A stretch of DNA of 64,000 bases from Methylobacterium gossipiicola (GTDB lineage: Bacteria > Pseudomonadota > Alphaproteobacteria > Rhizobiales > Beijerinckiaceae). Of the stretch, positions 37,792 through 46,933 are shown piece after piece (positions within the stretch are counted from its first letter, which is position 1; every line of letters begins with the position of its first letter). The stretch spans positions 124,001 through 188,000 of the forward strand of contig NZ_FOPM01000001.1 in the NCBI RefSeq assembly GCF_900113485.1, in the 5' to 3' direction. Position numbers and translations under genes: made by a program. The notes beneath the pieces are model-generated. The model was not told the DNA's origin and did not search any database. It saw only the letters and a list, made by a program, of their open reading frames with translations.

Positions 37792-38418
37792 ATGGCGGCG
37801 AACGAGACCATCCAAGCCTTCCTCGACGGGCTCGCGAGCTCGGCCCCGACCCCCGGCGGCGGCGGTGCCGCCGCGATTTCGGGTGCCATGGGCGCCGCAC
37901 TCCTCAGCATGGTGTGCAACCTCACCATCGGCAAGAAGAAGTATGTCGAGGTCGAGGCCGAGCTGAAGGAGATCCTCGGGCAGTCCGAGGCGCTCCGCGC
38001 CGAGCTGACCGGCATGATCGCCGACGACGTCGCGGCCTTCGACGCGGTCATGGGCGCCTACGGGCTGCCGAAGACCACGGACGAAGAGAAGGCCGTCCGT
38101 GCCGAGAAGATTCAGGCGGCCCTCAAGGTCGCCACGGATGTGCCCCTCGAATGCTGCCGCGCCTGCCGCAAGGTCATAGACCTGGCCCAGACGGTCGCCG
38201 ACAAGGGCAACCTCAACGTGATCTCCGATGCGGGCGTCGCGGTGCTGTCGGCCCATGCCGGCCTGCGCAGCGCGGCCCTCAACGTCTACGTCAACGCCAA
38301 GGGCCTCGACGACCGCGCCTTCGCCGAGGCGCGCCTCTCCGAACTCGAGGGCCTGCTCGGCACCGCCGGCCCGCTCAACGAGTCGATCTACGAGGTCGTG
38401 AAGGCCAAGGTGAACTGA
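37792..38418 (+). CDS. fchA: Methenyltetrahydrofolate cyclohydrolase
   Basis: A 208-residue FchA, of the cyclodeaminase/cyclohydrolase family, converting methenyl-H4folate to 10-formyl-H4folate. The opening TIQAFLDGLASSAPTPGGGGAAAISGAMGAAL is the folate-binding signature, and MVCNLTIGKKKY follows. Together with MtdA it links formate-derived C1 units to methylene-H4folate for serine synthesis. It is the last gene before an operon-end hairpin. Confidence 0.96.
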   Translation: MAANETIQAFLDGLASSAPTPGGGGAAAISGAMGAALLSMVCNLTIGKKKYVEVEAELKEILGQSEALRAELTGMIADDVAAFDAVMGAYGLPKTTDEEKAVRAEKIQAALKVATDVPLECCRACRKVIDLAQTVADKGNLNVISDAGVAVLSAHAGLRSAALNVYVNAKGLDDRAFAEARLSELEGLLGTAGPLNESIYEVVKAKVN

Positions 38419-38423
38419 TGCCG

Positions 38424-38457
38424 TTGCGGTGCGGGAAGATGACTTTCCGCACCGCAA
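38424..38457 (+). terminator. Strong hairpin after fchA
   Basis: TTGCGGTGCGG paired with CCGCACCGCAA, extended inward by GAAG/CTTT (one G-T pair) to a 15-bp stem with a 4-base ATGA loop, 5 bases after the fchA stop. It has no T tract but is well placed to end or trim the sgaA-hprA-mtdA-fchA transcript. Confidence 0.65.
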
Positions 38458-38552
38458 GCAAATGGATCGAATGATCCACAGCTTTACGTGAACGCACCGC
38501 ACCCAACGCCAAGATCAGCGGGACGATTCATCAGGATTCAGAAGCATTCCAG

Positions 38553-38618
38553 CTGCCTTCAAGGCAGACTCAACGAGAATGTAAAAAAATATAAACCGCA
38601 AGGCCCTTTTCGCGAAGT
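38553..38618 (+). promoter_or_regulatory. Candidate promoter/operator region of mtkA
   Basis: CTGCCTT-C-AAGGCAG (38553-38567) is a perfect 7-bp inverted repeat containing a T-N11-A (T38554, A38566), the classic LysR-type regulator box. An AT-rich stretch (GTAAAAAAATATAAACC, 38581-38597) follows, and TTTCGCGAAGT at 38608-38618 is identical to 34027-34037 upstream of sgaA. Known Methylobacterium biology makes QscR the natural candidate; the assignment is inference. Confidence 0.5.
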
Positions 38619-38666
38619 GAAATTTACGAGAAGGTCCGCTCCGAGGAAACGTCGAGGAGATCGTAC

Positions 38667-39845
38667 ATGGACGTTCACGAGTATCAGGCCAAGGAGTTGC
38701 TCGCGGGCTTCGGCGTGGCGGTTCCCAAGGGCGCGGTGGCCTTCAGCCCCGATCAGGCCGTCTACGCTGCGACCGAACTCGGCGGATCGTTCTGGGCCGT
38801 GAAGGCGCAGATCCACGCGGGTGCGCGCGGCAAGGCCGGCGGCATCAAGCTGTGCCGGACCTACAACGAGGTCCGCGACGCGGCGAAGGACCTCCTCGGC
38901 AAGCGCCTCGTGACCCTGCAGACCGGCCCCGAGGGCAAGCCGGTGCAGCGCGTCTACATCGAGACCGCCGATCCGTTCGAGCGTGAACTCTACCTCGGCT
39001 ACGTCCTCGACCGGAAGGCCGAGCGCGTCCGCGTCATCGCCTCCCAGCGCGGCGGCATGGATATCGAAGAGATCGCCGCCAACGAGCCCGAGGCCCTGAT
39101 TCAGGTGGTCGTCGAGCCGGCGGTGGGCCTGCAGCAGTTCCAGGCGCGCGAGATCGCGTTCCAGCTCGGCCTCAACATTCGCCAGGTCTCGGCCGCCGTG
39201 AAGACGATCATGAACGCCTATCGGGCGTTCCGCGATTGCGACGGCACCATGCTGGAGATCAACCCCCTCGTCGTCACCAAGGATGACCGGGTTCTGGCCC
39301 TCGACGCCAAGATGTCGTTCGACGACAACGCCATGTTCCGCCGGCGCAACATCGCCGACATGCACGATCCCTCGCAGGGCGACCCGCGCGAGGCCCAGGC
39401 CGCCGAGCACAATCTCTCGTATATCGGCCTCGAGGGTGAGATCGGCTGCATCGTCAACGGCGCCGGTCTGGCCATGGCCACCATGGACATGATCAAGCAC
39501 GCGGGCGGCGAGCCGGCGAACTTCCTCGATGTCGGCGGCGGCGCCTCGCCGGACCGGGTTGCCACGGCGTTCCGCCTCGTCCTGTCGGACCGCAACGTCA
39601 AGGCGATCCTCGTCAACATTTTCGCCGGTATCAACCGCTGCGACTGGGTCGCGCAGGGCGTGATCCAGGCGGCGCGCGAGGTGAAGATCGACGTGCCGCT
39701 CATCGTCCGCCTCGCCGGCACGAACGTCGAAGCCGGCCAAAAGATCCTCGCCGAGAGTGGTCTCGACCTCATCACCGCCGACAGCCTGTCCGACGCCGCC
39801 GCCAAGGCCGTCCAGGCCTGTGCGGCCGCCAAGAACGCCAACTGA
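38667..39845 (+). CDS. mtkA: Malate-CoA ligase (malate thiokinase) beta subunit
   Basis: A 392-residue ATP-grasp subunit, relative of succinyl-CoA synthetase beta (SucC). With MtkB it forms malyl-CoA from malate, ATP and Co[18 protein letters not shown] at the start, [18 protein letters not shown] in the ATP-grasp domain, LEINPLVV (metal-binding E and N) and [26 protein letters not shown] at the CoA-ligase domain are complete. Genomic position after fchA and before ppc/mclA identifies it as malate rather than succinate thiokinase. Confidence 0.96.
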   Translation: MDVHEYQAKELLAGFGVAVPKGAVAFSPDQAVYAATELGGSFWAVKAQIHAGARGKAGGIKLCRTYNEVRDAAKDLLGKRLVTLQTGPEGKPVQRVYIETADPFERELYLGYVLDRKAERVRVIASQRGGMDIEEIAANEPEALIQVVVEPAVGLQQFQAREIAFQLGLNIRQVSAAVKTIMNAYRAFRDCDGTMLEINPLVVTKDDRVLALDAKMSFDDNAMFRRRNIADMHDPSQGDPREAQAAEHNLSYIGLEGEIGCIVNGAGLAMATMDMIKHAGGEPANFLDVGGGASPDRVATAFRLVLSDRNVKAILVNIFAGINRCDWVAQGVIQAAREVKIDVPLIVRLAGTNVEAGQKILAESGLDLITADSLSDAAAKAVQACAAAKNAN

Positions 39846-39863
39846 GACCGGGGAGGAACCGCG

Positions 39864-40757
39864 ATGAGCATTCTGATCGACGAGAAGACCCCGATCATCG
39901 TCCAGGGCATCACGGGCGACAAGGGCACGTTCCACGCGCGTGAGATGATGGAGTACGGCTCCAACGTCGTCGGCGGCGTCACCCCCGGCAAGGGCGGCAA
40001 GACCCATCTCGGCGTGCCGGTTTACAACACCGTCAAGGAGGCCGTTGAGGCCACGGGCGCCACCACCTCCATCACCTTCGTGGCCCCGCCCTTTGCCGCC
40101 GATGCCATCATGGAAGGCGCCGATGCGGGCCTCGCCCTCATCTGCTCCATCACGGACGGCATCCCGGCCCAGGACATGATGCGGGTGAAGCGCTACCTGC
40201 GGCGCTACCCCAAGGACAAGCGCACCATGGTGGTGGGCCCGAACTGCGCCGGCATCATCTCGCCCGGCAAGTCCATGCTCGGCATCATGCCCGGCCACAT
40301 CTACCTCAAGGGCAATGTCGGCGTGATCTCGCGCTCCGGCACCCTCGGGTACGAGGCCGCCGCGCAGATGAAGGAGCAGGGTATCGGCATCACCACCTCG
40401 GTGGGCATCGGTGGCGACCCCATCAACGGCTCGTCCTTCCTCGACCATCTCGCTTTGTTCGAGCAGGATCCCGAGACCAAGGCCGTGCTCATGATCGGTG
40501 AGATCGGCGGCCCGCAGGAGGCCGAAGCCTCCGCCTGGATCAAGGAGAACATGACGAAGCCGGTCATCGGCTTCGTGGCCGGTCTCACCGCGCCGAAGGG
40601 CCGCCGCATGGGTCACGCCGGCGCCATCATCTCGGCCACGGGCGATTCCGCCGCCGAGAAGGCCGAGATCATGCGCTCCTACGGCCTCACCGTCGCTCCG
40701 AGCCCGGGCGAGTTCGGCTCGACGGTGGCGAGCGTGATGCGCAAGCTCGCGGCGTAA
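39864..40757 (+). CDS. mtkB: Malate-CoA ligase (malate thiokinase) alpha subunit
   Basis: A 297-residue subunit related to SucD, containing the CoA-binding Rossmann domain (VQGITGDKGTFHAREM, about residues 13-28) and the phosphorylated active-site histidine, expected at H251 in RRMGHAGAIIS. SRSGTLGYEAAAQMKEQGIG is the other family signature. It follows mtkA by 18 bases with a GGAGG-like ribosome-binding site, so the two subunits are made together. Confidence 0.96.
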   Translation: MSILIDEKTPIIVQGITGDKGTFHAREMMEYGSNVVGGVTPGKGGKTHLGVPVYNTVKEAVEATGATTSITFVAPPFAADAIMEGADAGLALICSITDGIPAQDMMRVKRYLRRYPKDKRTMVVGPNCAGIISPGKSMLGIMPGHIYLKGNVGVISRSGTLGYEAAAQMKEQGIGITTSVGIGGDPINGSSFLDHLALFEQDPETKAVLMIGEIGGPQEAEASAWIKENMTKPVIGFVAGLTAPKGRRMGHAGAIISATGDSAAEKAEIMRSYGLTVAPSPGEFGSTVASVMRKLAA

Positions 40758-40777
40758 CCTCCGCGGATCCTGCCGCC

Positions 40778-40820
40778 GGACGCGCACCGGTTCCCCCTCC
40801 CTGGGGGCACCGGTGCGTCC
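40778..40820 (+). terminator. Hairpin between mtkB and ppc
   Basis: GGACGC-gc-ACCGGT.CCCC pairs with TGGGG.CACCGGTGCGTCC across a short CT-rich loop, giving a long, slightly bulged stem 20 bases after the mtkB stop. There is no T tract, so it may tune rather than stop transcription into ppc. Confidence 0.5.
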
Positions 40821-41007
40821 CGCGAGATCCCGGGTCGGCACGGCCATGGCTGCCGAAGGAGCGGCAATCGCGCGTAGGCCGTGTGGTCCCGAACCGACAC
40901 TTGATCGTCCCCGCAGTGAGTTTCATGCTGCCGGGGCGGTTACCCTTCCATCGCCCGCCTCCGTCGCGGTCGATCGGCAAAAATATCCTTTCGAGGTGGC
41001 CTTGCCC

Positions 41008-43767
41008 ATGACGGATACCCTGCACGCCCCGGTCGGTGCCATCGACCACACCTTCGCGCCGCCGGTCATCACCGGCACGTCGTCGAAGGAAGCCCTCGAC
41101 ATCCTGTTCCATGCCCTCCTCGAAGTGGCGCGCCGGCACGAGCCCGAACTCGAGGACGTGCTGCACGGGCGCGCCAACATCTCGGAATTCTCGCCCGAAC
41201 TCCTGGCCCGCGCCCTTCAGGTGCAGGGCATCTGGTTCCAGCTCCTGTCCATCGCCGAACAGAACGCCGCCATGCGCCGGCGCCGGCAGGTGGAGCGCAC
41301 CAAGGGCCGTGAGGCGCTCTCCGGCAGTTTCCACGCCGTCCTGGCCGAGGCCGCGAAGAACGGCATCAAGGCGGCGGAGATCCACGCGCTCCTGAAGGAC
41401 CTGCGCATTCGCCCGACCATCACGGCGCACCCCACCGAGGGCAAGCGCGTCACCGTGCTGGAGAAGTTCCGCCGCATCTACCTCGTGCTGCGCGAGCTGG
41501 AGCTGCCGCGCTGGACCGAGCGCGAGCGCAACGGCCTCATGAACGAGCTGCGCGACCAGATCGAACTCGTCTGGATGACGGGCGAGCTGCATCTCGAGAA
41601 GGCCACCGTCGAGCGCGAGGTCGCCTGGGGCCTGCACTTCTTCGACGAGACCCTGTTCGAGATGCTGCCCGAGGTGCTCTACTCCCTGGAGGAAAGCCTC
41701 TCGCAGTATTACCCGGACGAGAAGTTCGAGGTGCCGGCCTTCTTCCAGTTCGGCTCGTGGATCGGCGGCGACCGCGACGGCAATCCCTACGTCACCGCTT
41801 CCGTCACCCGCACGACCCTGCAGCGCAACGCCCTGGCGTCCCTGCGCCGCTACCGCGACGGCGTCACGGCCCTCGGCCGCACCCTGTCGCTGACCGAGCG
41901 GTCCCTGCCGGTGCCGGCCTCGTTCAAGGCCGAACTCGCCCAGATGCTGGCCGAGAGCGGCGACGGCCGCGCCATCGCGAGCCGCAACCCCGGCGAGGCC
42001 TACCGCCAGTTCCTCACCTGCATCCTGCGCAAGCTCGAAGCCACGATCCAGCGCAACCAGGGCCAGCGCTCCACGGGGCCGGATTATCCGAGCGCCGACA
42101 CCCTCATCAACGACCTGCGCGTTCTCGAGCAGGGGTTGATCGACGCGAAATGCCCGTCGCTCGCCACCGACCTCGTCCGGCCGGTGCGACGCATGGTCGA
42201 GATCTTTCGGTTCTCCACCGTCCGCCTCGATCTGCGCGAGAACACCACGCGCACGACGAAGACCCTGCACGCCCTGTGGACCGAGGCCAACGGCCAGAAC
42301 CGCACCCCGCCGGAGCTCGATTCGCCCGAGTGGAAGAAGTGGCTCCTCGACGAACTCGCCAAGCCCCGCAAGGGCGAGCGCAGCTTCGAGGGCCTGCCCG
42401 ACGACGCCCGCGAGACCCTGGAGACCTTCGCCCTCGTCGGCGAGATGCGCGAGCAGCTCGACCGCGAGGCCTTCGGCTCGTTCATCCTGTCGATGACCCG
42501 TTCTGTGCAGGATATCCTGGGCGCGTATCTGCTCGCCAAGGAAGCCGGCAACTTCCTCGACGCCGCCGGCACCGAGATCTGCTGTCTGCCTATCGTGCCG
42601 TTGTTCGAGACCATCGACGACCTGCGCGCTGCCCCCGCGATCATGAAGGAATTGTTCTCGATTCCCGTGGTGCGCCGCTCCACCCGCTGGCAGGGCGGGG
42701 TGCAGGAGGTGATGATCGGCTACTCGGATTCGAACAAGGACGGCGGCTTCGTCGCGTCGAACTGGGAATTGTACAAGGCGCAGGACAAGCTCACCGCCCT
42801 CGGCAAGGCGGCGGGCGTGCCCATCGCGTTCTTTCACGGCCGTGGCGGCTCCGTCAGCCGCGGCGGCGCGCCGACGGCCCGGGCCATCGCGGCCCAGCCG
42901 CCCGGGTCTATCCGGGGGCGCTTCCGCACCACGGAGCAGGGCGAGGTCGTCTCGTTCAAATACGCCAACCGGGGTACGGCGGCGTACCAGATGGAGCTTC
43001 TCGCCTCATCGGTCCTCGAACACGCCCTGAAGTCCGAGCGCGAGGCTGCGGGCCTGCCGCGCAACGAGTTCGACGATTGCCTCGAAGCCCTGTCGGGCGC
43101 CTCGCGGGCGGCCTATGTCAATCTCATCCAGCATCCGCACCTCGTGACCTATTTCGGGGCGGCCAGTCCGCTGGACGAGATTGCGCTGCTGAACATCGGC
43201 TCGCGCCCGGCCCGCCGCTTCGGCGCGCGCTCCCTGTCCGATCTCCGGGCGATCCCGTGGGTGTTCGCGTGGTCGCAGAACCGGCATGTCATCACCGGCT
43301 GGTATGGCGTCGGTTCCGGTCTCAAGAGCTTCCTCGACGTGCGCGGCGCGCAGGGCGAGGCGCAGCTGAAGCGCCTGTTCGCCGAATCGAAGCCATTCCG
43401 CCTCATCCTCGATGAGGTCGAGAAGACGCTGCTCATGGTCGACCTCGAGATCGCCCGTGACTACGCCAGCCTCGTGCCGGACGCCGCCGCGCGCGATGCC
43501 ATCTTCCCTCTGATCGAGGCCGAGTACGCCCTCACCCGCGAGATGTGCCTGCGCGTTAGCGGTGGCTCGGAACTCGCCGAGCGCTTCCCCCTGTTCCGCG
43601 ACCGCCTCAACGGTCGTCTTCCGACCATCAATCAGGTCAGCCGGGAACAGGTGGAGTTGCTCCGCCGCTTCCGCGCGGAGGAGGACGAGGACAAGCGCGA
43701 GGCGGTGAAATCCGCCCTGCTTCTGTCGATCAATTGCATCGCCGTCGGCTTCGGCGCGACGGGCTAG
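41008..43767 (+). CDS. ppc: Phosphoenolpyruvate carboxylase
   Basis: A 919-residue enzyme carboxylating PEP to oxaloacetate, which feeds malate for MtkAB in the serine cycle. The catalytic histidine lies in TAHPTEGKR (about residues 138-146), with WIGGDRDGNPYVT, GYSDSNKDGG and FHGRGGSVSRGGAPT forming the PEP/bicarbonate site. The ATG at 41008 is preferred; the frame is open 195 bases upstream through the intergenic hairpin region. Usual length for the family. It is 250 bases after mtkB and 125 before mclA. Confidence 0.96.
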   Translation: MTDTLHAPVGAIDHTFAPPVITGTSSKEALDILFHALLEVARRHEPELEDVLHGRANISEFSPELLARALQVQGIWFQLLSIAEQNAAMRRRRQVERTKGREALSGSFHAVLAEAAKNGIKAAEIHALLKDLRIRPTITAHPTEGKRVTVLEKFRRIYLVLRELELPRWTERERNGLMNELRDQIELVWMTGELHLEKATVEREVAWGLHFFDETLFEMLPEVLYSLEESLSQYYPDEKFEVPAFFQFGSWIGGDRDGNPYVTASVTRTTLQRNALASLRRYRDGVTALGRTLSLTERSLPVPASFKAELAQMLAESGDGRAIASRNPGEAYRQFLTCILRKLEATIQRNQGQRSTGPDYPSADTLINDLRVLEQGLIDAKCPSLATDLVRPVRRMVEIFRFSTVRLDLRENTTRTTKTLHALWTEANGQNRTPPELDSPEWKKWLLDELAKPRKGERSFEGLPDDARETLETFALVGEMREQLDREAFGSFILSMTRSVQDILGAYLLAKEAGNFLDAAGTEICCLPIVPLFETIDDLRAAPAIMKELFSIPVVRRSTRWQGGVQEVMIGYSDSNKDGGFVASNWELYKAQDKLTALGKAAGVPIAFFHGRGGSVSRGGAPTARAIAAQPPGSIRGRFRTTEQGEVVSFKYANRGTAAYQMELLASSVLEHALKSEREAAGLPRNEFDDCLEALSGASRAAYVNLIQHPHLVTYFGAASPLDEIALLNIGSRPARRFGARSLSDLRAIPWVFAWSQNRHVITGWYGVGSGLKSFLDVRGAQGEAQLKRLFAESKPFRLILDEVEKTLLMVDLEIARDYASLVPDAAARDAIFPLIEAEYALTREMCLRVSGGSELAERFPLFRDRLNGRLPTINQVSREQVELLRRFRAEEDEDKREAVKSALLLSINCIAVGFGATG

Positions 43768-43892
43768 AGGGTTTGTCAGGATACCGGGGGACGGCGACGC
43801 CCTCCGGACCGCGCGAACGCGCACCGCGCGCCGTAAGGTGACGCGCCACCGGGCGTCCCATCGCCCGTAACCGACGTGAGAAGGAAACACCC

Positions 43893-44867
43893 ATGAGCTT
43901 CACCCTCGTCCAGCAGGCGACGCCCCGCCTCCACCGCTCCGAGCTCGCCGTTCCGGGTTCCAACCCGACCTTCATGGAGAAGTCGGCCTCCTCGAACGCC
44001 GACGTGATCTTCCTCGACCTCGAGGATGCCGTGGCGCCCGACGACAAGGAGCAGGCCCGCAAGAACATCATCCAGGCCCTGAACGACCTGGATTGGGGCT
44101 CCAAGACCATGATGATCCGCATCAACGGTCTCGACACCCACTACATGTACCGCGATGTGGTCGACATCGTCGAAGCCTGTCCGCGCCTCGACATGATCCT
44201 CATCCCCAAGGTGGGTGTGGCCGCCGACGTCTACGCCATCGACGTGCTGACCACGCAGATCGAGCAGGCCAAGAAGCGCACCAAGAAGATCGGCTTCGAA
44301 GTGCTCATCGAGACGGCCCTCGGCATGGCCAACGTCGAGGCTATCGCCCAGTCCTCGCCGCGCCTCGAGGCCATGTCGTTCGGTGTGGCCGATTACGCCG
44401 CCTCCACCCGCGCCCGCTCCACGGTCATCGGTGGCGTCAACGCCGATTACAGCGTGCTCACCGACAAGGACGAGGCCGGCGCCCGCCAGACCCATTGGCA
44501 GGACCCGTGGCTGTTCGCCCAGAACCGCATGCTCGTCGCCTGCCGCGCCTACGGCCTGCGTCCCATCGACGGCCCGTTCGGTGATTTCTCCGATCCGGAC
44601 GGCTACACCTCGGCGGCCCGTCGCTGCGCCGCCCTCGGCTTCGAGGGCAAGTGGGCGATCCACCCGAGCCAGATCGATCTCGCCAACGAGGTGTTCACCC
44701 CCTCCGAGGCCGAAGTCACCAAGGCCCGCCGCATCCTCGTCGCCATGGAAGAGGCCGCCAAGGCCGGCCGCGGCGCAGTCTCCCTCGACGGTCGCCTCAT
44801 CGACATCGCCTCGATCCGCATGGCCGAGGCGCTGATCGAGAAGGCCAACGCCATGAGCGCGAAGTAA
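43893..44867 (+). CDS. mclA: L-malyl-CoA/beta-methylmalyl-CoA lyase
   Basis: A 324-residue lyase of the CitE-like family, cleaving malyl-CoA to acetyl-CoA and glyoxylate, which closes the serine cycle; it also serves the ethylmalonyl-CoA pathway. HRSELAVPGSNPTFMEKSA, DVIFLDLEDAVAPDDKEQAR, ILIPKVG, EVLIETALGMANVEAIA and KWAIHPSQIDLANEVF contain the metal, CoA and substrate sites. Last serine-cycle gene of the cluster. Confidence 0.97.
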   Translation: MSFTLVQQATPRLHRSELAVPGSNPTFMEKSASSNADVIFLDLEDAVAPDDKEQARKNIIQALNDLDWGSKTMMIRINGLDTHYMYRDVVDIVEACPRLDMILIPKVGVAADVYAIDVLTTQIEQAKKRTKKIGFEVLIETALGMANVEAIAQSSPRLEAMSFGVADYAASTRARSTVIGGVNADYSVLTDKDEAGARQTHWQDPWLFAQNRMLVACRAYGLRPIDGPFGDFSDPDGYTSAARRCAALGFEGKWAIHPSQIDLANEVFTPSEAEVTKARRILVAMEEAAKAGRGAVSLDGRLIDIASIRMAEALIEKANAMSAK

Positions 44868-44889
44868 ATCCTTCTCTGAAAGAGCATCG

Positions 44890-44922
44890 GAGAGACGGTC
44901 GTCCCGAACGGGATGGCCGTTC
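44890..44922 (+). terminator. Possible terminator after mclA
   Basis: GAGA-CGG..TCCC-GAAC-GGGA..CCG-TTCTC forms an imperfect hairpin 20-odd bases after the mclA stop. No clear T tract. It probably marks the end of the mtkA-mtkB-ppc-mclA transcript. Confidence 0.45.
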
Positions 44923-45036
44923 TCGCGTTGAGCTCATTGCATCGTCTCCTCCGTTCCGGATCGACGGGAACAGGGCGCAGCGTCTTCCTGTCGAGGAAGG
45001 GACGGGCGAGGCGGCCCAGATCTACGGAGAGACCCC

Positions 45037-45471
45037 ATGCACGTGACCATCGAAGACGCCCACAAGGCCATCGAAGCGGCCCGCGCCAAGGCCGTCGAAC
45101 TGAAGACGCAGATGTGCATCGCCGTCGTCGATTCCGGCGGCAACCTGAAGGCCTTCTACCGGATGGATGGCGCCTGGGTCGGCTCCATCGACATCTCCCA
45201 GAAGAAGGCCAAGACTTCGGTGTTCTTCGGCATGACCACGGGGCAGATCGGTGCCCTGTCGCAGCCCGGCGGGCCGCTCTACGGCATCGAGCACTCGAAC
45301 GATGGCCTCATCACCTTCCCGGGCGGTATCCCCATCGTGGACAAGGACGGTGAGATGTCCGGCGCCATCGGCGTCAGCGGCTCGACGGTGGAAGACGACC
45401 ACGCCGTGGCCCTCGCGGGCGCCAGCGCCATCGGCGCGACGGAACTGCCGGCCCATCCCTGGCGGACCTGA
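45037..45471 (+). CDS. GlcG/HbpS family heme-binding-type protein
   Basis: A 144-residue DUF336 protein. The N-terminus resembles [40 protein letters not shown], and [32 protein letters not shown] is the conserved core and C-terminus. Members include HbpS, which binds heme, and GlcG, found beside glycolate oxidase genes. Its place directly after mclA, where glyoxylate is released, is suggestive of a role in glycolate/glyoxylate metabolism, but this is inference. A strong terminator follows. Confidence 0.88.
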   Translation: MHVTIEDAHKAIEAARAKAVELKTQMCIAVVDSGGNLKAFYRMDGAWVGSIDISQKKAKTSVFFGMTTGQIGALSQPGGPLYGIEHSNDGLITFPGGIPIVDKDGEMSGAIGVSGSTVEDDHAVALAGASAIGATELPAHPWRT

Positions 45472-45494
45472 ACGGGTCTGCTTAGACCCAACGG

Positions 45495-45528
45495 AAAAGG
45501 CCCTGCTCGCGAGAGCAGGGCCTTTTTT
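45495..45528 (+). terminator. Strong intrinsic terminator
   Basis: AAAAGGCCCTGCTC-GCGA-GAGCAGGGCCTTTTTT: a perfect stem with GNRA loop, an A run before and a T run after. It ends the GlcG-like gene and could also work on the opposite strand. Confidence 0.92.
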
Positions 45529-45546
45529 CTGGACACGATGTCATAC

Positions 45547-45568
45547 GGGGCGGCCCGAAGGCCGCCCC
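45547..45568 (-). terminator. GC-rich hairpin after the outer-membrane protein gene
   Basis: GGGGCGGCC-CGAA-GGCCGCCCC, perfect 9-bp stem, located 11 bases beyond the stop of the minus-strand barrel gene. No T tract on that strand within a few bases. Confidence 0.6.
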
Positions 45569-45578
45569 GCCCAAAGCC

Positions 45579-46463
45579 TCAGAGGCTGCCGAACTTGTAG
45601 TTGAAGCCGGCCTTGACGATGCTGCCCTCGGTGGTGAAGCGCGAGGTGTACGAGCCGGTGACCGGGGCGAAGCCCGTGGCGTTCACGAGGACGTTGCGGC
45701 TGCCGAGGTCGTAGCGCAGGTACTCGGCCTTGAGGGTCAGGCCGGTCGAGCCGAGGAGGCCGCCGATGAAGTTGAAGCGGTTGAGGAAGTTGTCGGTGGG
45801 GATCGCCCACTCGATGCCGCCGCCGTAGACGTAGCCGGTGGAGATGTCGTCGTACTTGCCAGCATACGCCAGGGTACCGGCCGGGTTGAGGAAGCCGGCG
45901 CGGTAGTTCGTGTTGCCGTAGGCGAAACCGCCGGTGCCGTACACGAGGATGCGGTCGAAGGCGTAGCCGAGGCGGCCCTGAACGGTGCCGAGGTAGTCGA
46001 GGCGCTGACGCAGATTGCTCGGATCGGGCGCGGTGTTCACGCCGGGAATGACCGGGCCGAAATAGGCGTAGCTCTTGCTGATGGCGGTCCAGGTCAGGTC
46101 GGTGTTGAGGCCGACGACGACACCCGAGCCCGGCGTGAACTGATAGTTGTAGCCGAAGCCGCCGCCGACATTGCCGAAGCCGTCCTGCTCGGAGCGGAAG
46201 TTCGACGGGCGGCGCTCCTGGGCGACGTTCAGGCGGGTGTTGGTCAGGCCCGTCGAGGCGTCGTTGTTGCCGATGGTGCGGATGTTCTGGCTGTCGCTGA
46301 AGGCGTAGGAGGTGTGCGTGCCGATGTAGAAGCCGGTCCAGGTGAACACGGGGACGGCGGCATAGACCGGCGCCGGCGCGACGCGACGGGGCAGATCGGC
46401 AGCGGAGGCGCTGGACACGGCAACGATGGTTGCGGCGCCGGCCAGGAGAAGCTTGGCGAACAT
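45579..46463 (-). CDS. Outer-membrane beta-barrel protein (Omp25/Omp31-like)
   Basis: A 294-residue protein with a Sec signal peptide (MFAKLLLAGAATIVAVSSASA, about residues 1-21) followed by ADLPRR and the typical alphaproteobacterial FTWTGFYIG motif. The rest alternates aromatic and polar residues as expected for about eight barrel strands, with RLDYLGTVQGRLGYAFDRILVYGTGGFAYG near the centre and a C-terminal KFGSL. It is probably an abundant structural surface protein. Start at 46463 gives the signal peptide; an upstream in-frame start would not. Confidence 0.9.
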   Translation of the reverse strand: MFAKLLLAGAATIVAVSSASAADLPRRVAPAPVYAAVPVFTWTGFYIGTHTSYAFSDSQNIRTIGNNDASTGLTNTRLNVAQERRPSNFRSEQDGFGNVGGGFGYNYQFTPGSGVVVGLNTDLTWTAISKSYAYFGPVIPGVNTAPDPSNLRQRLDYLGTVQGRLGYAFDRILVYGTGGFAYGNTNYRAGFLNPAGTLAYAGKYDDISTGYVYGGGIEWAIPTDNFLNRFNFIGGLLGSTGLTLKAEYLRYDLGSRNVLVNATGFAPVTGSYTSRFTTEGSIVKAGFNYKFGSL

Positions 46464-46747
46464 GGGTGAGGTCTCGACGGAGAATGGCAGGACGTCTGCC
46501 CTGAACCTAACGCTCGGGTCCGGACCCCGCCTATGCCCGCCGAGCAACACCGGGCGAGAATGTGGCGTCACGACAAGGTTCTACGCCGACAACGGCCGGT
46601 TAAGCTCGGGCCGTTATGAGCGGATCGAACGCCAGAGCCTCGTTCCGGATCGGGAATTCGGAGCGCGGCTCGCCCTTTTCATTTTCGCATCGCCCCCGCC
46701 GAAAGCCACTTCGGCGGGACGATGCTCTCGACGTGACAGGAGCGACG

Positions 46748-46927
46748 ATGACACGGGACAAACTCGCCGCCGAACTGAAGCGCATCGTGGCCGAGCAGGT
46801 CAGTGATATCGAGCGTGCGGTGAAGGACGGCCACAAGACCATCGCGTTGAACGAGATCGCCGCCCTCAATCGCCACCTCAAGGCCATGGCGGCGGCGGTG
46901 AAGGGCAAGCCGGCCCTGCGGGCGTGA
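46748..46927 (+). CDS. Small hypothetical protein
   Basis: A 59-residue protein, charged and helical (MTRDKLAAELKRIVAEQVSD, then a KTIALNEIAALNRHLKAMAA segment), probably a short coiled coil. No family recognised. The ATG at 46748 follows a GGAG-containing sequence; the frame is open further upstream but the extension is unlikely. It converges with the MoCF-type gene, 6 bases away. Confidence 0.5.
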   Translation: MTRDKLAAELKRIVAEQVSDIERAVKDGHKTIALNEIAALNRHLKAMAAAVKGKPALRA

Positions 46928-46933
46928 GACTCT

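Noticed and set aside
38667..40757. sucC-sucD (succinyl-CoA synthetase) as the identity of the CoA-ligase pair
   Set aside because: Sequence is SucCD-like, but the position between fchA and ppc-mclA is that of malate thiokinase.
38559..40847. 762-codon open frame antisense to mtkA and mtkB
   Set aside because: Shadow of two well-conserved genes; composition rich in H, D, G and R as expected from the complementary strand of GC-rich codons.
40687..42837. 716-codon open frame antisense to ppc
   Set aside because: Same reasoning; ppc carries all catalytic motifs on the other strand.
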